From positions 124,001 through 188,000 of the forward strand of contig ONBB01000002.1 in assembly GCA_900315935.1 (NCBI GenBank): DNA of 64,000 nt. The letters are read 5' to 3'. Positions 16,718-24,891 of the stretch are shown piece after piece. A program made the position numbers and the translations under genes. Source of the stretch: an uncultured Bacteroidales bacterium. Its GTDB lineage: Bacteria; Bacteroidota; Bacteroidia; Bacteroidales; P3. Numbering within the stretch: position 1 is the first letter of the stretch; each line of letters begins with the position of its first letter. The notes under the pieces are model-generated. The model was not told the DNA's origin, did no database searches, and saw only the letters and a program-made list of their open reading frames with translations.

Positions 16718-19225
16718 ATGAACAACATAGAACAGAAACTGGGATTCGACCGCATCCGCCAGCTGGTGGTGGAGCATTGCAGCAACGAGCTGGCCGTCCG
16801 CATGGCGGAGGAGATGAACTTCACGACCGACTACGAAAGGCTGCACCACGAACTGCAGCTGGTGGAGGAGATGCGCACCATCGTACTGATGGAGAGCGAG
16901 TTCCCGCAGCAGGACTTTATCGACCTCACGCCCGTACTGACCCACCTGCATGTGGGCAACACCTTCGTGCCGCTGGAGGCGATGTTCGACCTCAAGCTGT
17001 CGCTGCGTACCATCCGCGAGTGCTACCAGTTCCTGGCCCAGCCCGAGAGCCCCTACCCCACCCTGGCGGCCATGGCCGTGGAGGTGGAGCTGGGCTACGG
17101 CGGCAAGAGCTCGCAACTGAACGTCATCAACAGCCTGCTGGGACAGCTCATCAACGACCACGGCGAGCTGCACGACAACGCCTCGCCGGCCCTGGCCGAG
17201 ATACGTCGCACCAAGGCGCGCAAGGCGGCCGAGGTGGAGGCGCAGGTGAACAGCGCCCTGGCGCGTGCCAAGCGCGAAGGATGGGCGCCGGAAGGGGCGG
17301 AGGTAACCATCCGCGACGGACGCCCCGTCATTCCCCTGCTCACCACCCACCGACGCCGCATGAAGGGCCTGATACAGGACGAGAGCGCCACACGCCAGAC
17401 CGCCTTCGTGGAGCCGCAGGAGGTGGTGGAGCTGGGCAACGACCTGCGCGAGCTGGACTTCGACGAGCGGCACGAGGTGCAACGCATACTGCTCAACTTC
17501 AGCGAACGCCTGCGCCCCCTGCTGCCACAGCTGGAGGAGGCGTACCGCTTCCTGGCCCGCGTGGACTTCCTGCGCGCCAAGGCACGGGTGGCGGTGGAGC
17601 TGAACGCCAGCGTGCCCACCCTGCACCCCGATCCGCGCATCGAGTGGCTCGAAGCGCGCCACCCCATACTCTATCTGCAGAAGAAAGAGGGCGTGGTGCC
17701 GTTTGACCTGGATTTATCTGGTCATGCTGGTTTTACTAGTGAAACTAGAAATTCTAGAAATACTAGAAATTCTAGAGAGACTAGAAACTCTAGAATACTC
17801 ATCATCTCCGGGCCTAACGCCGGCGGCAAGTCGGTGCTGCTGAAGGCAGTGGGGCTGATACAGTACATGCTGCAATGCGGCATGGCGGTGCCGCTGCGCC
17901 CGACATCGGAATGCGGCCTCTTCGGCAACATATCCATCGACATCGGCGACCAGCAAAGCATCGACAACGACCTCTCGACCTACACCTCGCACCTACAGAA
18001 TATGAAGCAGCTGCTGGCCGAAGCAGGCGGAGATACACTGTTCCTGCTCGACGAGCTGGGCGGCGGCACCGAACCCCGCAGCGGCTGCGCCATCGCCGAG
18101 GCGGTACTGGAGGCGCTCTACGACAGGGGGGCCTACGGTGTGGTAACCACCCACTTCGCCGACCTCAAGCTGCTGGCCGACCGGCTACCAGGCGTGGTGA
18201 ATGGTGCCATGATGTTCGACACCGAGGCCATGCGCCCGCTCTACCGCCTCAACGTGGGGCACCCGGGCTCGAGCTTCGCCTTCGAGATTGCCGAGAGCAT
18301 CGGCTTCCCGAAAGAGATATTGGAACGTGCAGGCGAGATGGTGGGGCGCGAGCAGCTGAACTTCGAGCACCAACTGCAGCAGCTGGAGCTGGACAAGCAG
18401 GAGGTGGCGCGACAGAAGGAGGAGCTGCGCGTGGCCGACGAGTTCCTGAACGAGGTAACCACCAAGTACCAGCGCCTGAACGAGCAGCTGGAGGGACGCC
18501 GGCGCGACCTCATAGGGCAGGCGCGGCGCGAGGCGCAGCAGATACTGGAGGAGGCCAACCGCACCGTCGAACGCACCATCAGCGACATCAAGAGCGCCAA
18601 GGCCGAGAAGGAGGCCACCCGCGAAGCGCGCGCCAAACTGGCCGCCGCCACACGGGAAAACGAGGAACTAGGGATGAAGAACGAGGCGTTGCGCCAGAAA
18701 AACAGGAACTCCTCATTCCTCACTCCTCACTCCTCACCCGAGACAGAGACAGAGACTCCCATCGCCGTCGGAACCATCGTGCGCATCGACGGGCAGGAGA
18801 CCTTTGGCGAGGTGGTGGAAATCAAGGGCAAGAAAGCCGTGGTGGAGAGCAACTCGATGCGGATGACCATCCCGCTGGAGCGCCTCACCGGCACCGCCAA
18901 GCAGAAAATACCCGCCGCCAAAGCAGCCAGCAAGCAGACCTTCGCCTCCATCTACGACGACATGAACGAGAAGCGCGCCCATTTCAACCCCACCCTCGAC
19001 CTGCGCGGCAAGCGCGCCGAGGAAGCCATCGACCTGCTGCACCGCTTCATCGACGAGGCATTGCTGCTGAGCGAGAAAGAGGTGCGAGTGCTGCACGGAA
19101 AGGGGTACGGCATACTGATGCAGGTAATCCGCCAGGAGCTGCAGGCACGCCGCGAGGTGCGCACCCACCGCGCCGAACGCATCGAACTGGGCGGCGAGGG
19201 CATCACCGTGGTGGAACTTCGGTAA
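16718..19225 (+). CDS. mutS2: MutS2 family ATPase with Smr nuclease domain
   Basis: 835 residues. It has MutS core and lever helices (about 1-330), an ATPase with Walker A SGPNAGGKS (about 363-371), Walker B FLLDELGGGTEP and the TTHF switch. A long coiled coil (about 540-660) follows, with a C-terminal Smr domain (LDLRGKRAEEAIDLL, VLHGKGYGILM). Members act on collided ribosomes or suppress recombination. Two repeat tracts are inserted in frame: a CTAG-N5 tract just before Walker A (about residues 334-359, NSRNTRNSRETRNSR) and a heptad tract (about 661-680, NSSFLTPHSS) between coiled coil and the KOW-like/Smr part. Both lie at domain boundaries, so the enzyme is probably functional. Confidence 0.94.
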   Translation: MNNIEQKLGFDRIRQLVVEHCSNELAVRMAEEMNFTTDYERLHHELQLVEEMRTIVLMESEFPQQDFIDLTPVLTHLHVGNTFVPLEAMFDLKLSLRTIRECYQFLAQPESPYPTLAAMAVEVELGYGGKSSQLNVINSLLGQLINDHGELHDNASPALAEIRRTKARKAAEVEAQVNSALARAKREGWAPEGAEVTIRDGRPVIPLLTTHRRRMKGLIQDESATRQTAFVEPQEVVELGNDLRELDFDERHEVQRILLNFSERLRPLLPQLEEAYRFLARVDFLRAKARVAVELNASVPTLHPDPRIEWLEARHPILYLQKKEGVVPFDLDLSGHAGFTSETRNSRNTRNSRETRNSRILIISGPNAGGKSVLLKAVGLIQYMLQCGMAVPLRPTSECGLFGNISIDIGDQQSIDNDLSTYTSHLQNMKQLLAEAGGDTLFLLDELGGGTEPRSGCAIAEAVLEALYDRGAYGVVTTHFADLKLLADRLPGVVNGAMMFDTEAMRPLYRLNVGHPGSSFAFEIAESIGFPKEILERAGEMVGREQLNFEHQLQQLELDKQEVARQKEELRVADEFLNEVTTKYQRLNEQLEGRRRDLIGQARREAQQILEEANRTVERTISDIKSAKAEKEATREARAKLAAATRENEELGMKNEALRQKNRNSSFLTPHSSPETETETPIAVGTIVRIDGQETFGEVVEIKGKKAVVESNSMRMTIPLERLTGTAKQKIPAAKAASKQTFASIYDDMNEKRAHFNPTLDLRGKRAEEAIDLLHRFIDEALLLSEKEVRVLHGKGYGILMQVIRQELQARREVRTHRAERIELGGEGITVVELR
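17718..17793 (+). repeat. In-frame CTAG-N5 tract (9-bp period) inside mutS2
   Basis: CTAG occurs at 17736, 17745, 17754, 17763, 17772, 17781 and 17790, an exact 9-bp period, preceded in register by CTGG at 17718 and 17727. It encodes Asn/Thr-Ser-Arg triplets. Confidence 0.9.
18708..18735 (+). repeat. Heptad tract ACTCCTC x4 inside mutS2
   Basis: Four 7-bp units (ACTCCTC, ATTCCTC, ACTCCTC, ACTCCTC) encode SSFLTPHSS. The same family, reverse-complemented, occurs twice in folC. An AGACAG hexamer stretch follows at 18741-18757. Confidence 0.85.
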
Positions 19226-19262
19226 GCGGGACGCAGCACCAAGGCAAATGCCAAGACAACCA

Positions 19263-19302
19263 TAGGGGAACGGTAGGGCCGTTCTTCGTCTGTTCTTCGT
19301 CC
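19263..19302. repeat. Intergenic 11-bp-period repeats
   Basis: TAGGGGAACGG is the complement of the 2758-2815 unit. It is followed by two GTTCTTCGTCY units (19281-19302), shared with 25448-25480. Located 3' of mutS2. Confidence 0.75.
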
Positions 19303-19390
19303 GCCACCAGACATCATCTAGGGCATCTCCATAACTGTACTTTAACCAGCCCTCTGATTTACACTTGGGATATTTTATAAGAGAACTCCA

Positions 19391-19444
19391 TTTGTGCGAT
19401 TTTATTTTGCACAAAAGCAACATTTTTTAATATTGTACAATATT
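19391..19444. promoter_or_regulatory. Palindromes upstream of hydF, candidate operator
   Basis: A perfect 16-bp palindrome AATATTGTACAATATT (19429-19444) lies 29 nt before the hydF ATG. Upstream is a 7-bp inverted repeat TTTGTGC-N11-GCACAAA (19391-19415). The TTGTACAA core resembles binding sites of CRP/FNR-type regulators, which would fit control by redox state, but no regulator is identified here. Confidence 0.4.
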
Positions 19445-19473
19445 TCAAGGTTTTTCACGTAATGTAGACAATT

Positions 19474-20655
19474 ATGAAAGGCAACGAACTGAAACCCAGG
19501 ATAGGGCTCTTCGGCCGCCGCAACGTGGGGAAGAGCACGATGGTGAATTTCCTGACGGGGCAGCAGGTGGCCATCGTGAGCGACACCGCCGGCACCACCA
19601 CCGACCCGGTGCGCAAGTCGATGGAAATCGGAGGCATCGGCCCCGTGGTGCTCATCGACACCGCCGGCATCGACGACGAAGGCGAGCTGGGACTGCAACG
19701 CGTGGAGAAGAGCATGGCGGCGCTGGCCGAAGTGGACCTCGCCCTGCTGCTCTACACGGAGTGGGGTGCGCCCGAGGAACGCGTCGCCGACTGGTGCACC
19801 GCGCACGGCACACCGCTGCTGAAAATCAAAAGCAAATCGGATAGTTCCGAGCATTCTGAAAATTCGGAAAAGTCAGATTTTCAATTTTCAATTTTCAATT
19901 TTCAATTACGCGAACCCCTCATCCAGGCCATCCGGCAGGCACTCCCCGAGAGCGCCTACCGCGGACGGAGCCTGCTGGGCGACGTGGTGGCCCAGGGCGA
20001 CCACGTGGTGCTCGTTACCCCCATCGACAGTTCGGCCCCCGAAGGACGCATGATACTGCCCCAGGTGCAGGTGCTGCGCGACCTGATGGACCTCCACGCT
20101 GTGGCCACTTTTTGCCAGCCTGAGGAGTTGGAATTTGAAAATTCAAAATTGAAAATTGAAAATTCACGACTGGTAGTTACCGACAGCCAGGTATTCCACA
20201 AGGTGGCCGCCATAGTGCCCGAAGAAATACCCCTGACGAGTTTCAGCATCGTGCTGGCACGGCAGAAAGGGCTCTTCGCCGAGTATCTCGAAGGGACCCG
20301 GCAGATAGGTAACCTGCAGGACGGCGACCGCGTGCTGCTGCTCGAGAGCTGCACCCACAACGTAACCTGCGAGGACATAGGCAGAGTGAAGCTGCCCGCC
20401 GCCCTGAAGAAAGCCACCGGCAAAGAGCTCCATTTCGACATCCTCGCCGGTACTGATTCACTTTCCACTCTCCACTCTCCACTTTCCACCTACTCCCTGG
20501 TCATCCAATGCGGAGGCTGCGTCATTACAGCCCAGCAGGTGAAAGCGCGCCTGCTGCCGGCGCTGGAGGCAGGGGTGCCGGTGAGCAACTACGGCCTGGC
20601 GCTGGCCTGGTGCAACGGCATCTTCGAGCGAGCGACACGGATTTTTAGGAGTTAA
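19474..20655 (+). CDS. hydF: [FeFe]-hydrogenase H-cluster maturation GTPase HydF
   Basis: 393 residues. The N-terminal GTPase has P-loop GRRNVGKST (about 14-22), TTTDPV (G2) and DTAG (G3). The C-terminal [4Fe-4S] site has the HydF pattern Cys293-x-His295 (ESCTHN) and Cys346-x-x-Cys349 (QCGGC). HydF is the scaffold and carrier of the H-subcluster for [FeFe] hydrogenase; hydE, hydG and the hydrogenase are not in the window. The gene is riddled with in-frame repeats: 9-mers plus TTTTCAA heptads at about residues 120-144 (replacing the NKXD region surroundings), an AATTGAA tract at about 219-231 and a CCACTYT tract at about 328-339. The last lies between the two halves of the cluster motif. Confidence 0.93.
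   Translation: MKGNELKPRIGLFGRRNVGKSTMVNFLTGQQVAIVSDTAGTTTDPVRKSMEIGGIGPVVLIDTAGIDDEGELGLQRVEKSMAALAEVDLALLLYTEWGAPEERVADWCTAHGTPLLKIKSKSDSSEHSENSEKSDFQFSIFNFQLREPLIQAIRQALPESAYRGRSLLGDVVAQGDHVVLVTPIDSSAPEGRMILPQVQVLRDLMDLHAVATFCQPEELEFENSKLKIENSRLVVTDSQVFHKVAAIVPEEIPLTSFSIVLARQKGLFAEYLEGTRQIGNLQDGDRVLLLESCTHNVTCEDIGRVKLPAALKKATGKELHFDILAGTDSLSTLHSPLSTYSLVIQCGGCVITAQQVKARLLPALEAGVPVSNYGLALAWCNGIFERATRIFRS
19842..19907 (+). repeat. In-frame compound repeat 1 in hydF
   Basis: Four TCNGA-type 9-mers (19842-19877, for example ATTCTGAAA, ATTCGGAAA) run directly into TTTTCAA heptads (19878-19907). This is the only place where both repeat classes are fused. Confidence 0.8.
20131..20166 (+). repeat. 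In-frame heptad repeat 2 in hydF (AATTGAA type)
   Basis: GAATTTGAAAATTC followed by AAATTGAAAATTGAAAATTC, heptads of the same family in inverse orientation to tract 1; encodes EFENSKLKIENS. Confidence 0.8.
20458..20490 (+). repeat. In-frame heptad repeat 3 in hydF (CCACTYT type)
   Basis: CACTTTC, CACTCTC, CACTCTC, CACTTTC units encode SLSTLHSPLST. The same unit recurs in radA (31576-31610). Confidence 0.8.
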
Positions 20656-20683
20656 GTAGAAAGTAGTTAAGGAGTTAAGACAA
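20647..20683 (+). repeat. GGAGTTAA-type heptads before folA
   Basis: Degenerate GGAGTTAA and AGTAGTTAAGGAGTTAAG repeats fill the gap between the hydF 3' end and folA, reverse-complement to the TTAACTC array at 51375-51409. Confidence 0.55.
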
Positions 20684-20688
20684 ATGTT

Positions 20689-21210
20689 ATGATAAATACC
20701 AACAAGCAACCCAACCTGAGCATCATCGTGGCTATAGCGCAGAACGGAGCCATCGGCAAGGACAACGACCTGCTGTGGCACCTCAGCGGCGACCTCAAAC
20801 GATTCAAACAACTCACCACCGGCCACCCCGTCGTCATGGGGCGCAAGACATGGGACTCGCTGCCTAAGAAGCCCCTGCCCGGCCGGCAAAACATCGTAAT
20901 GACCAACAACCCCGACTTCAGCGCCGACGGTGCCACGGTGGTACACAGCATCAACGGCCTCTTCAAAGCATTGAGAGACTGCGACGACGAGGTCTTCGTC
21001 ATGGGCGGCGCCAAAATCTACGAGGCATTGCTTCCCTTCTGCACCCGCCTGTATGTAACCGAAGTCTACCGCGACTACGAGGCCGACGTCTACTTCCCTG
21101 TGATAGACCTCTCCACCTTCACCCTCGTCCGCCAGAGCGTCCGCCTGCACGACGAAAAGAGCGGCCTCGACTACGCCTACCTCGAATACGACCGAAAGTA
21201 TGGATGTTAG
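20689..21210 (+). CDS. folA: Dihydrofolate reductase
   Basis: 173 residues. NADPH-dependent reduction of dihydrofolate to tetrahydrofolate. Visible motifs are SIIVAIAQNGAIGKDNDLLWHL (with the catalytic acidic residue after LLWHLSGD), the VVMGRKTWDSLP NADPH-binding motif and FVMGGAKIYEALLP. Length and order match chromosomal FolA. It overlaps cinA by 11 nt at the 3' end. Confidence 0.95.
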   Translation: MINTNKQPNLSIIVAIAQNGAIGKDNDLLWHLSGDLKRFKQLTTGHPVVMGRKTWDSLPKKPLPGRQNIVMTNNPDFSADGATVVHSINGLFKALRDCDDEVFVMGGAKIYEALLPFCTRLYVTEVYRDYEADVYFPVIDLSTFTLVRQSVRLHDEKSGLDYAYLEYDRKYGC

Positions 21211-22459
21211 CATCATCAACATCGGCGACGAGCTGCTCATCGGGCAGGTGGTGAACACCAACGCCTCGACCATGGCGCGGATGCTGTCCGAGGCGGGCAT
21301 GGCGGTGCGGCGCACCGTGGTGGTGGGCGATGTGTACCAGGACATCTGGAACTCCGTCGACGAGGCCATGCGCTCGTCGGACGCGGTGCTTGTAACCGGC
21401 GGCCTCGGCCCCACCAAGGACGACATCACCAAGAAACTGCTTTGCGACTACTTCCACAGCGAACTCGTCGAGAGCGGGGTGGCGCTGGAGAACGTGCGCC
21501 ACATCTTCGAGAGCCGCGGCTACGAAATGACACCCGTCAACCGCGCCCAAGCCCTCGTACCCGCCTGCTGCGAAGTGCTCAACAACGACCTCGGCACCGC
21601 CCCCTGCATGTGGTTTGAGCGTGAGGGCAAGGTTTTGGTGTCGCTTCCGGGCGTGCCCTTTGAGATGGATTGGCTGATGCGCAACCGCGTGATACCCAAA
21701 CTGCAGGAGACATTCCATACCGACATTATCGTCCACAAGAACATTCTGGTGCAGGGCATCGGCGAGAGCTTCCTCTCGGATCTGATAGAGCCTTGGGAGA
21801 CCGCCCTGCCGGAGAATATCAAGCTGGCCTATCTGCCCGTGGCCGGGATGGTCAAGCTGAGGCTGACCGGGAAAACTCGGAATAATCAGAATATTCTGAA
21901 CAATCTGAATATTCAGATAGCCGAAACCGTACAAGGTCTCTACAACCTGGCCGGCTCCTACATCGTCGGCGAGGACTGCGAAACGCTGGAAGAACTGGTG
22001 CACAAAACCCTCACCGAGCACGGCCTCACCCTGGCCACCGCCGAGAGTTGCACCGGCGGCAACATCGCACGCCTGCTGACGGCCCAAGCCGGCTCGTCGG
22101 CCTACTTCAAGGGCGGCATCGTGGCCTACAGCAACGAAGTGAAGGAGAGCGCCCTCGGCGTGCAGCACAGCACGCTGGAAGCCCACGGCGCGGTGAGCGA
22201 GGAGACCGTCCGCGAGATGGCGGAGGGTGTGCGGGAATGCCTGGGAGCCGACTACGCCATCGCCACCACCGGCATCGCCGGCCCCACGGGCGGCACGCCG
22301 GAGAAACCCGTCGGCACCGTATGGGTGGCCGTGGCAAGTGTTCAAGGCGCCGAGACCAAGCTGCTGCAACTGGGCTCCACCCGCCGACAACAAAACATCG
22401 ACCGCACCACCAACCAGGCATTTGCAATGCTAATCCGAATGATATGTCAAAAGCCCTAA
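21200..22459 (+). CDS. cinA: CinA family protein (nucleotide pyrophosphatase / NMN deamidase)
   Basis: 419 residues. The N-terminal MoCF-like COG1058 domain (IINIGDELLIGQVVNTN, VTGGLGPTKDD, LPGVPFEM) and C-terminal PncC domain (TLATAESCTGGNIARLL, GGIVAYSNEVK, ATTGIAGPTGGTPEKPVGTVW) make it full length. CinA hydrolyses ADP-ribose and deamidates NMN in pyridine nucleotide recycling. A 9-bp repeat tract at about residues 225-240 (TRNNQNILNNLNIQ) lies in the linker before the KH-type/PncC part, so both domains are intact. Confidence 0.93.
   Translation: MDVSIINIGDELLIGQVVNTNASTMARMLSEAGMAVRRTVVVGDVYQDIWNSVDEAMRSSDAVLVTGGLGPTKDDITKKLLCDYFHSELVESGVALENVRHIFESRGYEMTPVNRAQALVPACCEVLNNDLGTAPCMWFEREGKVLVSLPGVPFEMDWLMRNRVIPKLQETFHTDIIVHKNILVQGIGESFLSDLIEPWETALPENIKLAYLPVAGMVKLRLTGKTRNNQNILNNLNIQIAETVQGLYNLAGSYIVGEDCETLEELVHKTLTEHGLTLATAESCTGGNIARLLTAQAGSSAYFKGGIVAYSNEVKESALGVQHSTLEAHGAVSEETVREMAEGVRECLGADYAIATTGIAGPTGGTPEKPVGTVWVAVASVQGAETKLLQLGSTRRQQNIDRTTNQAFAMLIRMICQKP
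21875..21919 (+). repeat. In-frame 9-bp tract (TCNGA type) inside cinA
   Basis: Five exact 9-bp units: ACTCGGAAT, AATCAGAAT, ATTCTGAAC, AATCTGAAT, ATTCAGATA. Confidence 0.85.
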
Positions 22460-22821
22460 TCACAATACTCCTGCTCATCGTCAGCAACGTCTTCATGACC
22501 TTCGCCTGGTACGGCAACCTGAAGCTCACCGAGATGAAAATCAACACCGACTGGCCGCTCATCCTCATCATCCTGGCCTCGTGGGGCGTGGCGCTGCTGG
22601 AGTATTCCTTCTTGATACCGGCCAACCGCATCGGCAGCCAGATCAACGGCGGCCCCTTCTCGCTGATGCAGCTCAAGATACTGGCCGAGTGCATCTCCCT
22701 GACGGTCTTCACCATCATCGTGGCCACCGTATTCAAGAGCGAGCCCATCCGCTGGAACCACCTCGTGAGCTTCCTCTTCATCTTGCTGGCCGTAATATTT
22801 GCCTTTCTCAAGACAAAATAA
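22444..22821 (+). CDS. DUF486 / DMT-family small membrane protein
   Basis: 125 residues with four predicted membrane helices (about 4-22, 38-58, 78-96, 106-122). The internal motif EYSFLIPANRIG and the context FAWYGNLK are typical of the DUF486 family of small multidrug-like transporters. The substrate is unknown. It overlaps the cinA 3' end by 16 nt and precedes the mannosidase by 1 nt, so it sits within a tight operon. Confidence 0.85.
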   Translation: MSKALITILLLIVSNVFMTFAWYGNLKLTEMKINTDWPLILIILASWGVALLEYSFLIPANRIGSQINGGPFSLMQLKILAECISLTVFTIIVATVFKSEPIRWNHLVSFLFILLAVIFAFLKTK

Positions 22822-22822
22822 T

Positions 22823-24886
22823 ATGAAACATTTACCCATCCTCCTGCTGCCTCTGCTATTGGCAGCCTGTACCGCCAATCCTGACCATGTGGAATTGACA
22901 GATTGGTATTTCTCCAACACTGACAATTATCACCAGGCCACAGTGCCGAGTTTCATCCACACCGACCTCATGGCCAACGGCCTCATTCCCGACCCCTACT
23001 ATGGCACCAACGAAGACAGCGTGCGCTGGGTATCGCCCCGCCCCTGGACTTACACGACCATGATCTCAATGCTAGACCTGCCCAAGGGCGACACTCTATG
23101 GCTAGTGTTTGAAGGGTTGGCCGGCAATGCGGAAATTATTGTCAATGAACAGGTAGTGGGACATGCAGACAATATGTTTGTCCGCCACGCCTACCCATTG
23201 CCCAAGACCGATGTGGGCTACGACATCGAAGTGCGTTTCATCCCTTTGCAAGACACGCTTCGAGAGATTGAGTATGGCATCCCGCTGCCGGAGCGGCGTG
23301 CCTTCACGCGCATAGCACCCTACCAGCAGGGCTGGGACTGGGGTCCGCGGCTGGCCACCTGCGGCATCTGGAAGCCGGTGTATATCACAAACCAGCCTCA
23401 GAATATTCAGAGTATTCAGAATATTCCGAATATTCCGAAAGTGGAACTCCATCAGAAGAAGGACTCTATCGGACAATCTTTTACTTTCTATAAAGACGGC
23501 AAGCCCCTCTTCATCAAAGGTGCCAACTGGATACCGGTGCACAGCTTCCCCGTCCTCGATAGCGCCAACAAAGCAAGATACCGCTACCTGCTCCGCTCGG
23601 CCAAGGAGGCGGGCTTCAATATGATACGCGTGTGGGGCGGCGGCATCTACGAGCATGACTACTTCTACGACCTCTGCGACTCACTGGGACTCATGGTGTG
23701 GCAGGACTTTATGTTCGCTGGCACCCCCTACCCCGACAGTCCCAAGATGCTGGCCAGCATCCACGAGGAGGCACGCCAGCAGGTGAGCCGCCTGGCCAGA
23801 CACCCCTGCATAGTACTCTGGTGCGGCAACAACGAGGTGAAGAACGGTTGGGAGGACTGGGGCTGGCAAGGCCAGTTCAACTGGACGCCCGAGCAACGCG
23901 CCCGACTGGAGAAGGCGATGGACACTATCTTCGGCTATTCTAGAAATTCTAGAAACTCTAGAGATTCTAGTATATCTAGTAATACTAGTTCGACTAGTAT
24001 CCTGGCAAAAGCAGTCAAGGAGTGCGACCCGCTGCAGCGGCCCTACATCACCACCTCGCCGCTCTACGGCTGGGGGCACCCCGAGTGTGTAACCCACGGC
24101 AACAGCCATTACTGGGGCGTGTGGTGGGGCGAAATGCCCTTCGAGGTGTACGGGGAGAAGACCGGCCGCTTCATGACCGAGTACGGCTTCCAGAGCTACC
24201 CCCTGATGAGCACCCTCCGCCAGTTCTGCCCCGAGGAGCAACTGCACATCGACTCCCCCACCCTGCGCAGCCACCAGAAGCACAGCCGCGGCCGCGAGAT
24301 AATCGACAAGGCGATGCGGCAGTACTACGGCTTCGACAGCCGGACGCTGAACCTCGAGGACTACGCCTACGTGAGCCAGCTGCTGCAAGCCTGGGGCGTG
24401 GGCTACGGCATCTACCAGCACATCAGCCGGCAGCCCCACTGCATGGGCACCCTCTACTGGCAGCTGAACGACTGCTGGCCCGTGGCCTCGTGGAGCAGCA
24501 TAGACTACTACGGCAACTGGAAGGCGCTGCACTACAGGGCGCAGGCGCTGTTCGGAGTGGAAAGCGGAAAGTGGAAAGCGGAAAGCGAGCGGTGGCAGGA
24601 ATATTACAGTGTATATCCCAAGGACCGCCGCTACCCGATGGCGAGGTACAACCTCGGCCAGGGGTGGGAGAGCGACGGCACGCTGGTGGTAACGCTGCAA
24701 GCGCTGAGCGACCTGTACGATGTGTACCTCGACACCGAGCCGCACGTGGACGGCCACTTCACCACCAACTTCGTCGACCTCAAGGCGGGAGAGAAGATAC
24801 AGACACGCTTCATCCCCATCGACCCCAAGGCCGACGTGAGCCGGATCAAGGTGAAAGTGAGGACGCTGAACGAGCTGTACCAATAG
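22823..24886 (+). CDS. Beta-mannosidase, GH2, apparently lacking the Ig-like domain 2
   Basis: 687 residues with a lipoprotein signal (LLLAAC, Cys16). Domain 1 (jelly roll, about 20-188: PGSF-like VPSFIHTDL, YQQGWDWGPRLATCGIWKPVYI) is followed at once by the catalytic TIM barrel (about 209 on: GQSFTFYKDGKPLFIKGANWIP). Acid/base Glu338 lies in WCGNNEVKN and nucleophile Glu453 in MTEYGFQSYP. Characterised GH2 mannosidases have about 100 Ig-like residues between these domains; here only a 9-bp repeat tract (NIQSIQNIPNIP) joins them. Two more tracts lie in the barrel loop after Trp-rich QFNW (about 372-392) and near residues 579-588 (VESGKWKAES). Total length is well below the usual ~850. Likely cleaves beta-mannosides at the surface or in the periplasm if folded. 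Confidence 0.88.
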   Translation: MKHLPILLLPLLLAACTANPDHVELTDWYFSNTDNYHQATVPSFIHTDLMANGLIPDPYYGTNEDSVRWVSPRPWTYTTMISMLDLPKGDTLWLVFEGLAGNAEIIVNEQVVGHADNMFVRHAYPLPKTDVGYDIEVRFIPLQDTLREIEYGIPLPERRAFTRIAPYQQGWDWGPRLATCGIWKPVYITNQPQNIQSIQNIPNIPKVELHQKKDSIGQSFTFYKDGKPLFIKGANWIPVHSFPVLDSANKARYRYLLRSAKEAGFNMIRVWGGGIYEHDYFYDLCDSLGLMVWQDFMFAGTPYPDSPKMLASIHEEARQQVSRLARHPCIVLWCGNNEVKNGWEDWGWQGQFNWTPEQRARLEKAMDTIFGYSRNSRNSRDSSISSNTSSTSILAKAVKECDPLQRPYITTSPLYGWGHPECVTHGNSHYWGVWWGEMPFEVYGEKTGRFMTEYGFQSYPLMSTLRQFCPEEQLHIDSPTLRSHQKHSRGREIIDKAMRQYYGFDSRTLNLEDYAYVSQLLQAWGVGYGIYQHISRQPHCMGTLYWQLNDCWPVASWSSIDYYGNWKALHYRAQALFGVESGKWKAESERWQEYYSVYPKDRRYPMARYNLGQGWESDGTLVVTLQALSDLYDVYLDTEPHVDGHFTTNFVDLKAGEKIQTRFIPIDPKADVSRIKVKVRTLNELYQ
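23395..23439 (+). repeat. In-frame 9-bp tract at the missing domain-2 position of the mannosidase
   Basis: Five 9-bp units (CCTCAGAAT, ATTCAGAGT, ATTCAGAAT, ATTCCGAAT, ATTCCGAAA) directly between the end of domain 1 and the catalytic domain. Confidence 0.88.
23940..24002 (+). repeat. In-frame CTAG-N5 tract inside the mannosidase
   Basis: CTAG at 23940, 23949, 23958, 23967, 23976, 23985 and 23994: seven copies at an exact 9-bp period, encoding SRNSRNSRDSSISSNTSSTS. Confidence 0.92.
24557..24584 (+). repeat. In-frame heptad tract (GYGGAAA x4) inside the mannosidase
   Basis: GTGGAAA, GCGGAAA, GTGGAAA, GCGGAAA, encoding VESGKWKAES; the complement of the CCACTTT family in hydF and radA. Confidence 0.85.
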
Positions 24887-24891
24887 AAACG

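Noticed and set aside
15451..17706. A 751-codon open frame on the plus strand
   Set aside because: It overlaps ribF, the nitrilase-family gene and mutS2 in another frame, has a low-complexity Arg/Pro/Ala composition and no motifs; an effect of high GC at third positions.
17736..17793. Restriction-site engineering scar because of TCTAGA (XbaI-like) strings
   Set aside because: CTAG recurs at an exact 9-bp period with variable spacers in many genes, which is not what cloning scars look like.
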